From JBBQCW01 sp038319025 (GTDB taxonomy: Bacteria > Actinomycetota > Thermoleophilia > Solirubrobacterales > Solirubrobacteraceae): 64,000 nt of DNA. The DNA lies in contig JBBQCW010000007.1 of the NCBI GenBank assembly GCA_038319025.1, positions 76,570-140,569 of the forward strand. The letters are read 5' to 3'. A model generated the notes under the pieces. It saw only the letters and a list, made by a program, of their open reading frames with translations. It was not told where the DNA came from and searched no databases. Positions 43,912-53,514 of this stretch are shown here, piece after piece (within the stretch, counting starts at the first letter, position 1; each line of letters begins with the position of its first letter). Made by a program: the position numbers and the translations under genes.

Positions 43912-45369
43912 GTGGCTCTTTCCCAGCGTCCCCCCATCGAAGCCGACCTCGTCGTGATCGGCGCGGGCGGAGCCGGCCTGTATGCCTCGCTGTGTGGAGC
44001 GCGAGCCGGGGCCAAGGTCGTTCTGATCTCCGCCACCCCGCTGGCCCAGACCGCCAGTTACTGGGCCCAGGGCGGCATCGCTGCCGCCGTCGGGCGCGAC
44101 GACTCACCGTCCGAGCACCGTGCCGACACCGAGCGCGCCGGTCGCCGGGCCGTCCGTGGCTCGGCGGCGCAGGTCCTGTGTACCGAGGCCCCGGGCGTCG
44201 TCGCCGATCTGCAGACGCTGGGCGTCACCTTCGACCACGACGGCGACGGATCCCTCTCCCTGGGGCTGGAGGGCGGGCACTCGATCCGGCGTGTGGTCCA
44301 CGCAGGCGGTAGCGCGACGGGCCGTCGCGTCGTTCGCCAACTCTCTGCGGTCGCCGTCGAGGAGGACCGGATCACCGTTCTCGAAGGCGCGCGCGCCGCT
44401 GCCGTCTGGACGGTCGACGGGCGCGCGGTCGGCGTGGTGTGCGAGGACGGGCGCGCCGTACACGCCCGCGCGACGATCGTTGCCACGGGCGGCGCGGCGG
44501 CGCTCTGGTCGCGGACGACCAACCCCCCGGGCTCGATGGGGATCGGGATGTTGCTCGCCCAAGCCGCCGGCGCCGCACTCGCGGACCTCGAGTTCGTCCA
44601 GTTCCACCCGACCGCCGTGACCGGCATCCCAGGCCGCGAAGGCTTTCTGATCACCGAGGCGATTCGCGGCGAAGGGGCCACTCTCCACAACGCCTCCGGC
44701 GAAAGGTTCGTCGATGAACTCGCGCCGCGGGACGAGGTGTCCCGTGCCGTTGCCGATGTGATGCGCGCGGAGGGGTCGACTCACGTTCACCTCGACATGC
44801 GCAGCGTCGATGGTGGCCGCTTCCCAAATGTCGTCGATGCGCTGCGAGACTCGGGGCTCGATCCGACGACCGAACTCATCCCCGTGTCCCCGGCTGTGCA
44901 CTACGTGATGGGCGGGATCGTGGCCGACTTGGACGGCCGGACGACGGTGCCCGGCTTATACGCCTGTGGGGAGTCCTCGTGCACGGGATTGCACGGGGCC
45001 AATCGGCTCGCTTCAAACTCGCTGAGCGAATGTTTTGTCTGGGGTGCGCGGGCCGCGGCGGCCGGCTGCACCGAGCCGAAAGCGGCCGCAGGACCGCCGC
45101 CACCTCCGGCGCCCCTGCCGGTGGCGACGGCACAAACGCGGGAGGCATTGTGGCGTTGGGCCGGCATCGAGCGTACGGCCGAAGGCCTCTCCCACCTGCT
45201 CGAGGATCCCCATCCACTGGCGCGCACGATCGCGCGCTGTGCTCTTCTACGTGAAGAGAGCCGTGGCGCGCACCGTCGCAGCGATCACCCCGAGGCGGAC
45301 CCTGCGCTGGATTACCAGCACGCGGTGGTGCGCCCCGACGGGACCCCCGCGTTCTCACACTGGGACTGA
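43912..45369 (+). CDS. nadB: L-aspartate oxidase
   Basis: This FAD enzyme oxidises L-aspartate to iminoaspartate for de novo NAD synthesis. The 485-residue protein has the dinucleotide motif VIGAGGAGLYAS, the SYWAQGGIAAA segment, EFVQFHPTAV, the RGEGA and the catalytic R/H region, HYVMGGI and GLHGANRLASNSL. It is shorter than some homologs, with a Pro-rich linker in the C-terminal helical domain. The start is GTG 43912 with no clear ribosome site. nadA and nadC are not in the window. Confidence 0.92.
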   Translation: MALSQRPPIEADLVVIGAGGAGLYASLCGARAGAKVVLISATPLAQTASYWAQGGIAAAVGRDDSPSEHRADTERAGRRAVRGSAAQVLCTEAPGVVADLQTLGVTFDHDGDGSLSLGLEGGHSIRRVVHAGGSATGRRVVRQLSAVAVEEDRITVLEGARAAAVWTVDGRAVGVVCEDGRAVHARATIVATGGAAALWSRTTNPPGSMGIGMLLAQAAGAALADLEFVQFHPTAVTGIPGREGFLITEAIRGEGATLHNASGERFVDELAPRDEVSRAVADVMRAEGSTHVHLDMRSVDGGRFPNVVDALRDSGLDPTTELIPVSPAVHYVMGGIVADLDGRTTVPGLYACGESSCTGLHGANRLASNSLSECFVWGARAAAAGCTEPKAAAGPPPPPAPLPVATAQTREALWRWAGIERTAEGLSHLLEDPHPLARTIARCALLREESRGAHRRSDHPEADPALDYQHAVVRPDGTPAFSHWD

Positions 45370-45505
45370 CGGCACCGCCTCCCGGCGGGCCGGTTTCCAA
45401 ACGTTCGCGGCCGCGCTTAATACGAAATCAACATTCGGCGTGTTCAGGGGTTCACAAGGGCAACGCATACTCCGCACCGCCCACACCTCGGAGGACAGGT
45501 AACGG

Positions 45506-45940
45506 ATGTACCAGTTCAGCCGTGCCATATATCGGGAAATCGCCTGTGACATTGACGTCTCAGCCATCACGCCGGGCGGTACTCCCCACATCGAAGTCGT
45601 TCGGATCATCGACGGCGCCATGGAGCGCCTGGCCACCGATCGCCACTATTTCGCCCGCCCTGCGCGGACGTTGTTCGGCGACCTGAAGCCGTATTTCCCC
45701 CTCCGTGCACAGCCGCGGGTGTGGGCTGTCGTGTCGCGGTACGTCGGCGCGGCGGAGACCTTTGTCGACCAGGGCCCGACCAACGGGACGGACCTGTTCG
45801 GCAACCCGCTGGCCTGCCGGGCGACGACCCGTCGCGGAACCGCCTGCCAGCGCGTGCCGCTGCCGTGCAACGGCTACTGCCCGTCGCATCAGCACCTGGC
45901 CGAGACCGAAGAGCTGGAGCTCGTACTCGCCGCAGCGTGA
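45506..45940 (+). CDS. Conserved unknown with C-terminal Cys/His zinc motif
   Basis: The 144-residue protein begins at ATG 45506 with a good GGAGGA site. Its N-terminal part (MYQFSRAIYREIACDI...IDGAMERLATDRHYF) is a mixed helical domain without a family I can name. The C-terminus has CRATTRRGTACQRVPLPCNGYCPSHQH in outline, a CxATTxxGxxC...C..YC..H pattern seen as a small zinc-binding module in various bacterial and phage proteins. It stands alone between nadB and the hydantoinase operon. Confidence 0.65.
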   Translation: MYQFSRAIYREIACDIDVSAITPGGTPHIEVVRIIDGAMERLATDRHYFARPARTLFGDLKPYFPLRAQPRVWAVVSRYVGAAETFVDQGPTNGTDLFGNPLACRATTRRGTACQRVPLPCNGYCPSHQHLAETEELELVLAAA

Positions 45941-45987
45941 AGCCGTCCTTGGCGGCGCTGTACCGCCCCTGACGTAGGGTCCGCAGC

Positions 45988-47844
45988 ATGGTGTTGCTGG
46001 GCGTAGACGTCGGGGGCACGTTCACGGACGCGGTGCTGCTCAGCGCCGGCACGCTGCACAGCGCCAAGACGCCCACCACGCCGGACGATGAGTCGGTCGG
46101 CGTCCTGAACGCGGTGACGGCCGTCCTCGCCGCCGCGGGACACACCCACGTCGAGGTCAACGTGTTCGCCCACGGCATGACCGTGGCGACCAACGCGCTG
46201 CTCGAAGGCCGACACGCGCGCACCGCGCTGATCGCCACAGAAGGGTTCACCGACTTGATCGAGCTCGGCCGCCAGACACGGGCCGATCTCTATCGATTGC
46301 GCGCCGCGCGCCCTGCCCCGCTGGTCCCGGCCGACCGCAGGTTCGGCGCGCCCGAGCGCATGATTCCGAGCGGGGTGCTGCGCCCGCTGTCCGAGCGGGA
46401 CGCGCGCGAGCTGGCTGACGCCGTCGCCGACACAGGCTCGGAGGCAGTGGCCGTCTGCCTCCTGCACAGCTACGCCCACCCCGAGCACGAGCTCATGGTG
46501 GGCGAGGCGCTGGCCCGCGCGCTGCCCGGTGTACACGTGTCGCTGTCCCATGAGGTGGTGGGTACGTTCCGCGAATACGAGCGGGCCGCGACCACCGAGA
46601 TAGATGCGGCTCTCTCCCCGTTACTGGCGCGATACCTGGAGCGGCTGACCGCCGGCGCCCAGGCAGCTGGGCTTCCCGCGCCGCTGATCATGCAGTCCAG
46701 CGGCGGGGTGACCGACGCAGCCACCGCAGGTGCCCATGCCGCGCTGACCGTGCTGTCGGGCCCCGCCGGCGGAGCAGCGGCGGCCGCACGAATCGCTGAT
46801 CAGACCGGTCGGCGGGATCTCGTCTGCCTGGACATGGGCGGCACGTCCTGCGACGTGTGCGTCGTCCAGGACGGCGTCGTGGCCGAGGCGGCGGGGCGCG
46901 AGGTCGCCGGCCGCCCGATCGCCCTGCCTATGGCCGACATCCACACCGTCGGAGCGGGCGGCGGCTCGATCGCCTGGGCCGATCCCGGCGGGGCGCTGCG
47001 CGTGGGCCCGCGGTCAGCGGGCGCCGCGCCCGGCCCCGCGTGTTACGGCCGCGGCGGGGCTGAACCTACGGTGACGGACGCGAATCTCGTACTCGGTCGC
47101 CTGGACGAGTCGACGCCGCTGGCAGGGGGACTGCGGCTCGACCTTGAAGCCGCAGTCCGGTCCATCGGGGAGCTGGCGCAGACACTCGGTCTGACGATCG
47201 CAGCGTGCGCCGAAGGGGTCGTGGCCGTGGCGGAAGCCGAGATGGTGCGGGCCGTGCGGGTGATGACCGTCGAACGGGGAGTCGACCCGCGCGGGTTCGC
47301 GCTGCTGGCCTTCGGCGGGGCAGGGCCGCTGCACGCCTGTGCGGTGGCCGAGGCGCTCGGTATGGACACAGTGCTCGTCCCCGCAGCGTCGGGCGTCCTC
47401 AGCGCGCTCGGACTGGCCGCCGCCGAACATCGCACCGACACAGCCCGCACCGTCCTCCTCCGCGGCGCCGCGATCACCGCCGCTGCTCTGGCACCGCAAC
47501 ACCCTGGGTCCGAGCTGGCTTTCGAGGTCCGCTACCAAGGCCAGGCCCATGAGCTGACGGTGCGCAGCGTCGCGCCCGAGCCCGCGGCCTTGCGAGCTGC
47601 GTTCGAGGCGCTGCACCAGGAGCGCTACGGACACACTGAACCTGACGGGACGATTGAGGTCGTCACCATCCGCGAGCGGCTCATCACGGCCGGCCCGGCG
47701 GTCGACCTGCTCCCCCTAGCCGTCGTCACCGGCCTGCGAGGCCCAGCGGTCCTGCCGATGACGGAGACGACCGTCTGGATCCCCGCCGGCTGGCGGGGAG
47801 AGACCGACGACACCGGCACTCTGATCCTGGAGCGCACCCGATGA
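45988..47844 (+). CDS. hyuA: Hydantoinase A / 5-oxoprolinase family subunit
   Basis: The 618-residue protein has the HyuA layout: LGVDVGGTFTDAVL at the N-terminus (actin-like ATPase fold), GMTVATNALLEGR, and LDMGGTSCDVCVV with the second phosphate loop. ADIHTVGAGGGSIAW and GPACYGRGG follow. ATP-dependent hydrolysis of 5-oxoproline, N-methylhydantoin or a related cyclic amide is the family reaction, with the B subunit. It overlaps hyuB by 4 bp. The exact substrate is open. Confidence 0.9.
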   Translation: MVLLGVDVGGTFTDAVLLSAGTLHSAKTPTTPDDESVGVLNAVTAVLAAAGHTHVEVNVFAHGMTVATNALLEGRHARTALIATEGFTDLIELGRQTRADLYRLRAARPAPLVPADRRFGAPERMIPSGVLRPLSERDARELADAVADTGSEAVAVCLLHSYAHPEHELMVGEALARALPGVHVSLSHEVVGTFREYERAATTEIDAALSPLLARYLERLTAGAQAAGLPAPLIMQSSGGVTDAATAGAHAALTVLSGPAGGAAAAARIADQTGRRDLVCLDMGGTSCDVCVVQDGVVAEAAGREVAGRPIALPMADIHTVGAGGGSIAWADPGGALRVGPRSAGAAPGPACYGRGGAEPTVTDANLVLGRLDESTPLAGGLRLDLEAAVRSIGELAQTLGLTIAACAEGVVAVAEAEMVRAVRVMTVERGVDPRGFALLAFGGAGPLHACAVAEALGMDTVLVPAASGVLSALGLAAAEHRTDTARTVLLRGAAITAAALAPQHPGSELAFEVRYQGQAHELTVRSVAPEPAALRAAFEALHQERYGHTEPDGTIEVVTIRERLITAGPAVDLLPLAVVTGLRGPAVLPMTETTVWIPAGWRGETDDTGTLILERTR

Positions 47845-49331
47845 GCGCGGCCGACGCCATCACCCTCCAGGTCACCTCCGGCGCGCTGCGCTCGGCGTGC
47901 GAGGAGATGGGCGCCGTGCTGGTCCGTAGCGCCCACTCGGCCAACATCAAGGAACGCCGCGATTGCTCGACCGCGGTTTTTGATCCGGCCGGAGAGATGG
48001 TGATGCAGGCGGAGCACATCCCGGTTCACCTGGGCGCGATGCCGGCGGCGGTAGAGGCCGTGCTGAACGAGGCGCACGCACCCGGTCGTTCTTGGATCCT
48101 CAACGACCCATTCCGCGGCGGCACCCACCTGCCGGACATCACGGTCGTCACGCCCGCGTTCACGCCCGGCGGGGTGCTGCTCGGTTTCGCCGCCTCACGT
48201 GCTCATCACGCCGACGTCGGGGGCCGCGTCCCCGGGTCGATGCCCGCGGACTCCACCACGCTGGAGGAGGAAGGCGTGGTGATAGCGCCGCAGCGCCTGG
48301 ACGATGAGGCCATCGAGACGCTGTCAGAACGTATGCGTCAGCCTGCCCAGCGGCGCGCGGATCTACGCGCGCAACTGGCCGCGGGCCGCATCGGCGTGCA
48401 GCGATGGCAAGAACTGGCCGAGCGACTGGGACCCGATGAGCTTCGCCGCCAGACCAATGCGATGCTCGATTACGCCGAGCGCCGCACGCGCGCCTGCCTC
48501 ACGGCGCTGCCCGACGGGGTACGTGAAGCGCGCGACGTGCTGGAGCTGCGAGGCGGCGACGCCGAGCTGCGGCTGCGCGCCACGGTCCGCGGCGACCGCC
48601 TGCTCCTGGACTTCACCGGCAGCGCACCGATGGATCCCGGCAACCTCAACTGCCCGCTCGCGGTGACGCGGAGCGCGTGCCTCTTCGCGCTGCATGTGCT
48701 GACCGACCCCGACATTCCCCCCAGTGCCGGGGCGCACAGACCACTGGAGCTGATCGTCCCCGAACACACTTTGCTCAACGCGCAGGCGCCCGCGGCCGTG
48801 GCCGGAGGCAACGTGGAGACATCCTCCCGCGTGGCGGACCTCGTCCTCAGCGCGTTCGGCCAGGCGTGCGGGCAGGGCACGATGAACAACCTGACGTTGG
48901 GCACGCAGGCGTGGACGTACTACGAAACGCTGGGCGGCGGGCAGGCCGCTGGTCCCGACGGCGACGGGCCGAGTGGCGTCCACGTGGCGATGTCCAACAC
49001 GCTGAACACGCCGGTGGAAGCCCTGGAGCAGGAGTTCCCGTTGCGGGTCGTGCAGTACTCGCTGCGGCGCGGCTCCGGAGGCGCCGGAGCCCATCGCGGC
49101 GGTGACGGCGTGATCCGTGAGATCGAGGCGCTGGAGCCCATGACCTACTCGCTCATCACCGAGCGCCGTCGCCACGCCCCGCCGGGAGCCGGAGGCGGCC
49201 TGGACGGCGAGCGGGGTCGCAACCTCATCGATGGCGAACCCGTCGGCCCCAAGGCCACCGGTACGCTGAAGGCCGGTATGCGACTGCGCATCGACACCCC
49301 CGGCGGCGGCGGTTACGGGGAACGCTCGTGA
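47841..49331 (+). CDS. hyuB: Hydantoinase B / 5-oxoprolinase family subunit
   Basis: The 496-residue partner of HyuA contains the family landmarks ERRDCSTAVFDPAGEMV, the HIPVHLGAMP segment, LNDPFRGGTHLPDI and SRAHHADVGG with paired histidines. TPGGGGYG closes the protein. It is translationally coupled to hyuA upstream (ATGA) and to the dehydrogenase downstream (GTGA), making a three-gene catabolic operon. Confidence 0.9.
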   Translation: MSAADAITLQVTSGALRSACEEMGAVLVRSAHSANIKERRDCSTAVFDPAGEMVMQAEHIPVHLGAMPAAVEAVLNEAHAPGRSWILNDPFRGGTHLPDITVVTPAFTPGGVLLGFAASRAHHADVGGRVPGSMPADSTTLEEEGVVIAPQRLDDEAIETLSERMRQPAQRRADLRAQLAAGRIGVQRWQELAERLGPDELRRQTNAMLDYAERRTRACLTALPDGVREARDVLELRGGDAELRLRATVRGDRLLLDFTGSAPMDPGNLNCPLAVTRSACLFALHVLTDPDIPPSAGAHRPLELIVPEHTLLNAQAPAAVAGGNVETSSRVADLVLSAFGQACGQGTMNNLTLGTQAWTYYETLGGGQAAGPDGDGPSGVHVAMSNTLNTPVEALEQEFPLRVVQYSLRRGSGGAGAHRGGDGVIREIEALEPMTYSLITERRRHAPPGAGGGLDGERGRNLIDGEPVGPKATGTLKAGMRLRIDTPGGGGYGERS

Positions 49332-50230
49332 GCGGCCCCGCACTACCGCACGTCGGCTTCCTGGGGCTCGGGATCATGGGGGCGCGAATGGCCGCGAACC
49401 TGGCCGACGCCGGCTACCCGCTCACCGTGTGGACCAGGACGCCGGGCAAGGCTGCCGACTGGGCGGCCGACCGGGCGATCGTGGCGGTCGCCGACAGCCC
49501 GGCGGCGGTCGGCGCCGCGTGCGATGTCGCCATCACGATGCTGGTCGACGGCGACCAGGTTCGCACCGTGCTCACCGGGCCGGACGGCGTGGTCGCCGAA
49601 CCGCGCCCCGGCCTGCTGTGCGTCGACATGTCGACCATCGCACCGATCGATGCCCGTGAGATCGCCGCCACCCTGCACACTCGCGGCACGGCCTTCCTCG
49701 ACGCGCCGGTGACGGGGTCATCCCCCGCCGCGGAGGCCGGAACACTGACCATCATGTGCGGTGGAGGTGCCCCTGACGTCGAACGCGCCCGGCCGATGCT
49801 CGATGTGATGGGCAAGTTGGTGCTGCACGTCGGGGAGACCGGCCAGGGCCAGATGCTCAAGCTGATCAACAACGCGGTCGCCGCGGCCAACGCCGCCACA
49901 CTCGCGCAGGCGCTGGTGGCCGCGGACGCGACCGGCGTCGACCTCGGCCACCTGGTCACCGTGATGGCCGCCGGCTCGGGTCAGAGCCGGATGCTCGACC
50001 TCAAGGCCGGGCCGATGCGCGATCACGACTACACGACGCTCTTCAAGCTCGACCACATGCGCAAAGACGTCCGCTTGTGCCTAGCCGAGACGCAGGCGGC
50101 CGGTGTCCCCTTCCCCGCCGCGGCGGCCGCCGGGGAGGCGATGGCGGCCGCTTCGGCCCGCGGATTCGCCGACGCGGACTTCGCCGCGGTGCTGGAGGCG
50201 TTCGAGGGCCTCGCCGGGCGCCGAATCTGA
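49328..50230 (+). CDS. Beta-hydroxyacid dehydrogenase (3-hydroxyisobutyrate dehydrogenase type)
   Basis: The 300-residue NAD(P)-dependent enzyme has GFLGLGIMGARMAANL as the cofactor loop, the substrate-binding DAPVTGSSPAAEAGTL segment, and the catalytic Lys in KLINNA (near residue 178). Family members act on 3-hydroxyisobutyrate, tartronate semialdehyde or similar acids. Coupling to hyuAB suggests it handles the ring-opened product of that pathway; that is inference. Confidence 0.88.
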   Translation: MSGPALPHVGFLGLGIMGARMAANLADAGYPLTVWTRTPGKAADWAADRAIVAVADSPAAVGAACDVAITMLVDGDQVRTVLTGPDGVVAEPRPGLLCVDMSTIAPIDAREIAATLHTRGTAFLDAPVTGSSPAAEAGTLTIMCGGGAPDVERARPMLDVMGKLVLHVGETGQGQMLKLINNAVAAANAATLAQALVAADATGVDLGHLVTVMAAGSGQSRMLDLKAGPMRDHDYTTLFKLDHMRKDVRLCLAETQAAGVPFPAAAAAGEAMAAASARGFADADFAAVLEAFEGLAGRRI

Positions 50231-50410
50231 GCGCCAATGCGCCAGATTACCCCTGTAGACGGGGTGTAAACATGCCATATTTGCAGGGACATTTGGTGCT
50301 TTGGGCGTGCCGTGCGACAATATGGTACGTCCCGTGGCCGCTTGGAGCGACTTGCTCTGGCGCCCCGCGGGTTTTCTTTCGTCCTCCCTCACCCGAAACA
50401 GAACCTTTCT

Positions 50411-51040
50411 ATGCCAATCGCTCTCAAGGAATGGGCCGTCACGGTCCGCGCCCTCGCGGAAGGTGAGCAGCTGCTCACGCTTCGCAAGGGTGGGATCAAC
50501 GAGCCCGGGAAGCATTTCGCGCTCGAACACGACCGATTCTTCCTGTACCCGACCTTTGATCATCAGCGCAACGACCTGATCCGCGACTCGCACCTCCCGG
50601 AGCTGCGTCGCGCCCTCGAGGAGGGCGTCTGGCCCGACGGCGAGCCGCCGGCCCGCGCCCTCGTGCGCGACGGCGGCATCGAGCAGCCCGAGCGCGTTCG
50701 CGTGCGTTCGTGGGCCGAGGTGGCCGGGTCCTTCACCGTCACCGACCCGCGCGTGGTCAACGAGCTGTCGCCGTTCTACATCTGGACGACGGACTACGCC
50801 GAGAAGCGTCTCACGTGGAAGCCGCGCCACCCGCTGCACGTTGTGCTGCTGCGCACCTACCGCATCCCGCGCCCCGTAACCGTCCGTGTTCGCGACGAGC
50901 ACGGTGGATGCCGCTCGTTCGTGGAGATCATGCGTGACCTTCCGTTCGAGGGCACACCGGTGCTGTCCGACGACGAGTTCAACCGCGCCGCCGAGACCAT
51001 CGGCGCGATCGCCACGGGCCGCGTCCCGGCGCTCGCCTAG
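50411..51040 (+). CDS. DUF1802-family protein
   Basis: The 209-residue protein from ATG 50411 begins LKEWAVTVRALAEGEQLLTLRKGGI and contains HDRFFLYPTFDHQ, then RVRSWAEV and a central IWTTDYAEKRLTWKPRHPLHVVLLRTYR segment. These are the features of DUF1802 proteins, whose function is not known. The open frame reaches 50312 but no site supports it. The 180-bp gap before it has a weak stem (ACCCC/GGGGT near 50249-50266) and possible promoter hexamers TTGGTG and GACAAT around 50294-50322. Confidence 0.75.
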   Translation: MPIALKEWAVTVRALAEGEQLLTLRKGGINEPGKHFALEHDRFFLYPTFDHQRNDLIRDSHLPELRRALEEGVWPDGEPPARALVRDGGIEQPERVRVRSWAEVAGSFTVTDPRVVNELSPFYIWTTDYAEKRLTWKPRHPLHVVLLRTYRIPRPVTVRVRDEHGGCRSFVEIMRDLPFEGTPVLSDDEFNRAAETIGAIATGRVPALA

Positions 51041-51144
51041 GCGATCTTCATCGCTCCTGTCCCTGCCGTCCTGGCCGGTGCCCATGGTGTTCACACCATC
51101 GGCACCGGGGGCGGCGGCGATGCGGCTCCCGTCGGCGGCCGTTG

Positions 51145-51912
51145 ATGGCCTGGACCGAGTCGTCCTCCGCCTCGTTCGCCGCCCGCCACGAGGAACGTGA
51201 CGCCGCCGACGTGGCGGCACTGCTGGACCAGCTCGAAGGTGTCCGCGAACGGCTCGGCACGGCTTTTGGTCGCCTGCCCGAAGAGGTGGCCATCGTCGTC
51301 CATGGAAATTGGGCCCAACTTGACCTCGCACAGCCGGTTCTACCGGTGCTGCGCCGGATGAGCACGCCCGCGGCACGCCGCTACCTGGCCGGTTGGTACA
51401 CCGCTCGCGAGGTGCATGTCCTGGCGCCGCGCATCCTGCGCGAGCGCGCATCGAACGTGCCTGGCTCCCGTGAGATGCTGCTCCTTACGCCTTCCGCGCT
51501 GTACACCCAGCTCGTGGTGGGCGGGCTGCACCCACGGCTGCCGCCGCCGATCCGGCCCCGCAGCCTGCGGGCCTACATGCGCTGGGCTTGGCTTGTGGCG
51601 GGCGCCGGATCCTGGTTCTCCGGGCAGACGGGTTGCGCGCGCCCGGCGATCGTGCGGCGCATGCGGGAGAGCGGCAAGCCGGCGTTTCCGCCCACGCTTT
51701 CGGACGCGCCGCTGCTCGGAGGCACGATCTACGACCTGCTCGTCCGCGAGGAGGGTGAGAAGGCAGCCGTCCGGCTGGCCCGCGCCCCGCTCGGCGATGG
51801 CCCGCACCGCGTGCTGGAGCACGCGTTCGGCGAGCGGGCGCTCGTCCACACCGAAGGCACCTGGCGCGCTCACCTCACGCGGATGGCGACGGCCGCCTCA
51901 GCGGCCGGCTGA
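51145..51912 (+). CDS. Conserved protein of unknown function
   Basis: The 255-residue protein opens MAWTESSSASFAARH and then a helical block DVAALLDQLEGVRERLGTAFGRLPEEVAIVVHG. The middle has YLAGWYTAREVHVLAPRILRERASNVPGSREMLLLTPSALYTQLVVGG, written here in outline. That layout recalls proteins with a degenerate peptidase-MA-like core, but no HExxH zinc motif is present. It follows the DUF1802 gene on the same strand. I cannot assign a function. Confidence 0.6.
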   Translation: MAWTESSSASFAARHEERDAADVAALLDQLEGVRERLGTAFGRLPEEVAIVVHGNWAQLDLAQPVLPVLRRMSTPAARRYLAGWYTAREVHVLAPRILRERASNVPGSREMLLLTPSALYTQLVVGGLHPRLPPPIRPRSLRAYMRWAWLVAGAGSWFSGQTGCARPAIVRRMRESGKPAFPPTLSDAPLLGGTIYDLLVREEGEKAAVRLARAPLGDGPHRVLEHAFGERALVHTEGTWRAHLTRMATAASAAG

Positions 51913-51954
51913 ACGCCTGCGCAGCGCGACCGGGAGCCCGGATACGGTCTGCCG

Positions 51955-52764
51955 GTGAACCTGATCCCCCGTCGGTGGAAGCTGGAGAGCCTCGTCTGCG
52001 GACTGCGTGAGCATATCGCCCCGGCTCGGACGGTCCGGAACTTGCGCGCCGAGGACCTCCACCTCGGCGTGGAAGGCCCGGTACCCCACGAGCGGTTCTC
52101 CCGCTGTCTGCGTTGCGACGCCTGGCTGCCGGGCGTAGATCCGGCCACCCCCGGCCGCGACGACCTGGGGGATCTGGGAGCCATCCCGCTGCCCCGCCGG
52201 GGCGAAGAGCTGCGCCAGGCGCTGATCATGCGGCTGATCGCGATAGATCGGCTGCTGCATGCCGTGGGGTTCAGCGTGGCCTTCCTCGCACTGCTCTTCA
52301 TCGACGCCAAGCTCGGCGGCCTGCACTCGTTCGCCGAGAGGACGCTGAACGAGATCGCCGGGTCCGGTCAGCCGTCATCGGCGTCCGCCACCCACTGGCT
52401 GCGAAAGATCGTGGGCCTGCGCAGCGGCGAACTGCACGTGCTGATGGCCGGGGCCGCCGCCTACGCAGTGATGGAAGGCGTCGAGGCGTGGGGGTTGTGG
52501 CACGAGAAGCTGTGGGCGGAGTACTTGACCGTCGTGGCGACCGCGGCACTGATCCCGCTGGAGGTGTACGAGATCGTCCACCGCGTCAGCCCCTTCAAGA
52601 TCTTTGCGTTGATCGTCAACGTCGCGATCGTCATCTGGATCGTGTGGGCCAAGCGCCTGTTCGGCGTGCGCGGCGGCCATCACGCCCAGCGACAGCTCAC
52701 GGCCCTTGACCTCTCGGAAGCCCCCGTTCAGGCCAGTTCGCCGGCCAGCGTGGCCACGACGTAG
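51955..52764 (+). CDS. DUF2127-type membrane protein with N-terminal Cys pair
   Basis: The 269-residue protein starts at GTG 51955. An N-terminal soluble part has CLRCDAW (CxxC). The rest is a membrane domain of about four helices: LLHAVGFSVAFLALLFID, LMAGAAAYAVMEGVEAWGLW, YLTVVATAALIPLEVYEI and IFALIVNVAIVIWIVW. The VMEGVEAWGLWHEKLWAEYLTV region is the DUF2127 hallmark. Function is unknown. It runs convergently into the small membrane gene at 52728 with a 37-bp overlap of coding ends. Confidence 0.75.
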   Translation: MNLIPRRWKLESLVCGLREHIAPARTVRNLRAEDLHLGVEGPVPHERFSRCLRCDAWLPGVDPATPGRDDLGDLGAIPLPRRGEELRQALIMRLIAIDRLLHAVGFSVAFLALLFIDAKLGGLHSFAERTLNEIAGSGQPSSASATHWLRKIVGLRSGELHVLMAGAAAYAVMEGVEAWGLWHEKLWAEYLTVVATAALIPLEVYEIVHRVSPFKIFALIVNVAIVIWIVWAKRLFGVRGGHHAQRQLTALDLSEAPVQASSPASVATT

Positions 52765-53021
52765 AGAAGGCCCGCAACGCCCATCAGGCGGCGGGCCATG
52801 TTGACGCCGTCCGCCAGTTCTTCATAGGCCCAGGCGCCGAGGCCGACGAAATAAACAGCCGTTGCCACGTCGTGCACCTGCCCGTCGGTGGCGTTTCCCA
52901 CGACGGACGCGATCAGAGCGACTCCCAACGGTACGTTGGGGAACTGCACAAGCGGATAGCGCTTGGGCCATTCGGCGGAGGTGATTCGCCGCACGACGGC
53001 GAGGACAGAGCGGTCGGCCAC
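52728..53021 (-). CDS. Small membrane protein of unknown function
   Basis: The 97-residue protein has about three hydrophobic segments (VPLGVALIASVVGNA, VATAVYFVGLGAWAYEEL, LMGVAGLLYVVATLAG). It lies 1 bp after the DUF2007 gene on the same strand and ends the cysteine-cluster run. The 3' end overlaps the convergent DUF2127 gene by 37 bp. No family recognised. Confidence 0.65.
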   Translation of the reverse strand: MADRSVLAVVRRITSAEWPKRYPLVQFPNVPLGVALIASVVGNATDGQVHDVATAVYFVGLGAWAYEELADGVNMARRLMGVAGLLYVVATLAGELA

Positions 53022-53022
53022 G

Positions 53023-53514
53023 TCAGCTGACCTGTGTGCCGACCCAGGCGATCAGGGCCACAAGGCCCACTGCACCGAGGAGCCCGATCAACATCCGGTG
53101 GGGCGGAACCGGTCCACGGGTGGATTCGGCGTCATGAAGCCCGGACTGCAGCAGCACGTCACGGGCGGCGTCCACGCCGGAGGCGGGCACGAGGACGTCG
53201 CGCGGCCCGGCCGCCAGCATGTCCGGGACGTCGAACCCCATCGAGCGCTTGAGCGTGCTGGGCACCCCCTCCTCCAACAGCATCCCCTGAAGAAACTCGG
53301 CCTCGGGTTGCTGCCGGCCGGTGGCCACCCGGACCAGCGGCCCCTCGGCGTACTGCGGCTTGATCTTGCGAACGCGTTCATGGGTCGCGGTGACCGGCAT
53401 GTCGACGCCCGTCACCCCGGCGTACGTGAGCGGCATCCCGCAGGTCGGGCAGAACCGCAGATCCAGCGGATGGGTCGTCGCGCATGACGGGCAGACGAGG
53501 GGTTCACGCGTCAT
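53023..53514 (-). CDS. Zinc-ribbon/DUF2007-type protein with C-terminal membrane helix
   Basis: The 163-residue protein has an N-terminal zinc ribbon (CPSCATTHPLDLRFCPTCG). A DUF2007-like domain follows (VRVATGRQQPEAEFLQGMLLEEGVPSTL...DVLVPASGVDAARDVL), and one C-terminal transmembrane helix (LIGLLGAVGLVALIAWVG). DUF2007 has been proposed as a signal-transducing domain; no mechanism is known. It overlaps the JAMM gene by 11 bp and so belongs to the same transcript. Confidence 0.75.
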   Translation of the reverse strand: MTREPLVCPSCATTHPLDLRFCPTCGMPLTYAGVTGVDMPVTATHERVRKIKPQYAEGPLVRVATGRQQPEAEFLQGMLLEEGVPSTLKRSMGFDVPDMLAAGPRDVLVPASGVDAARDVLLQSGLHDAESTRGPVPPHRMLIGLLGAVGLVALIAWVGTQVS

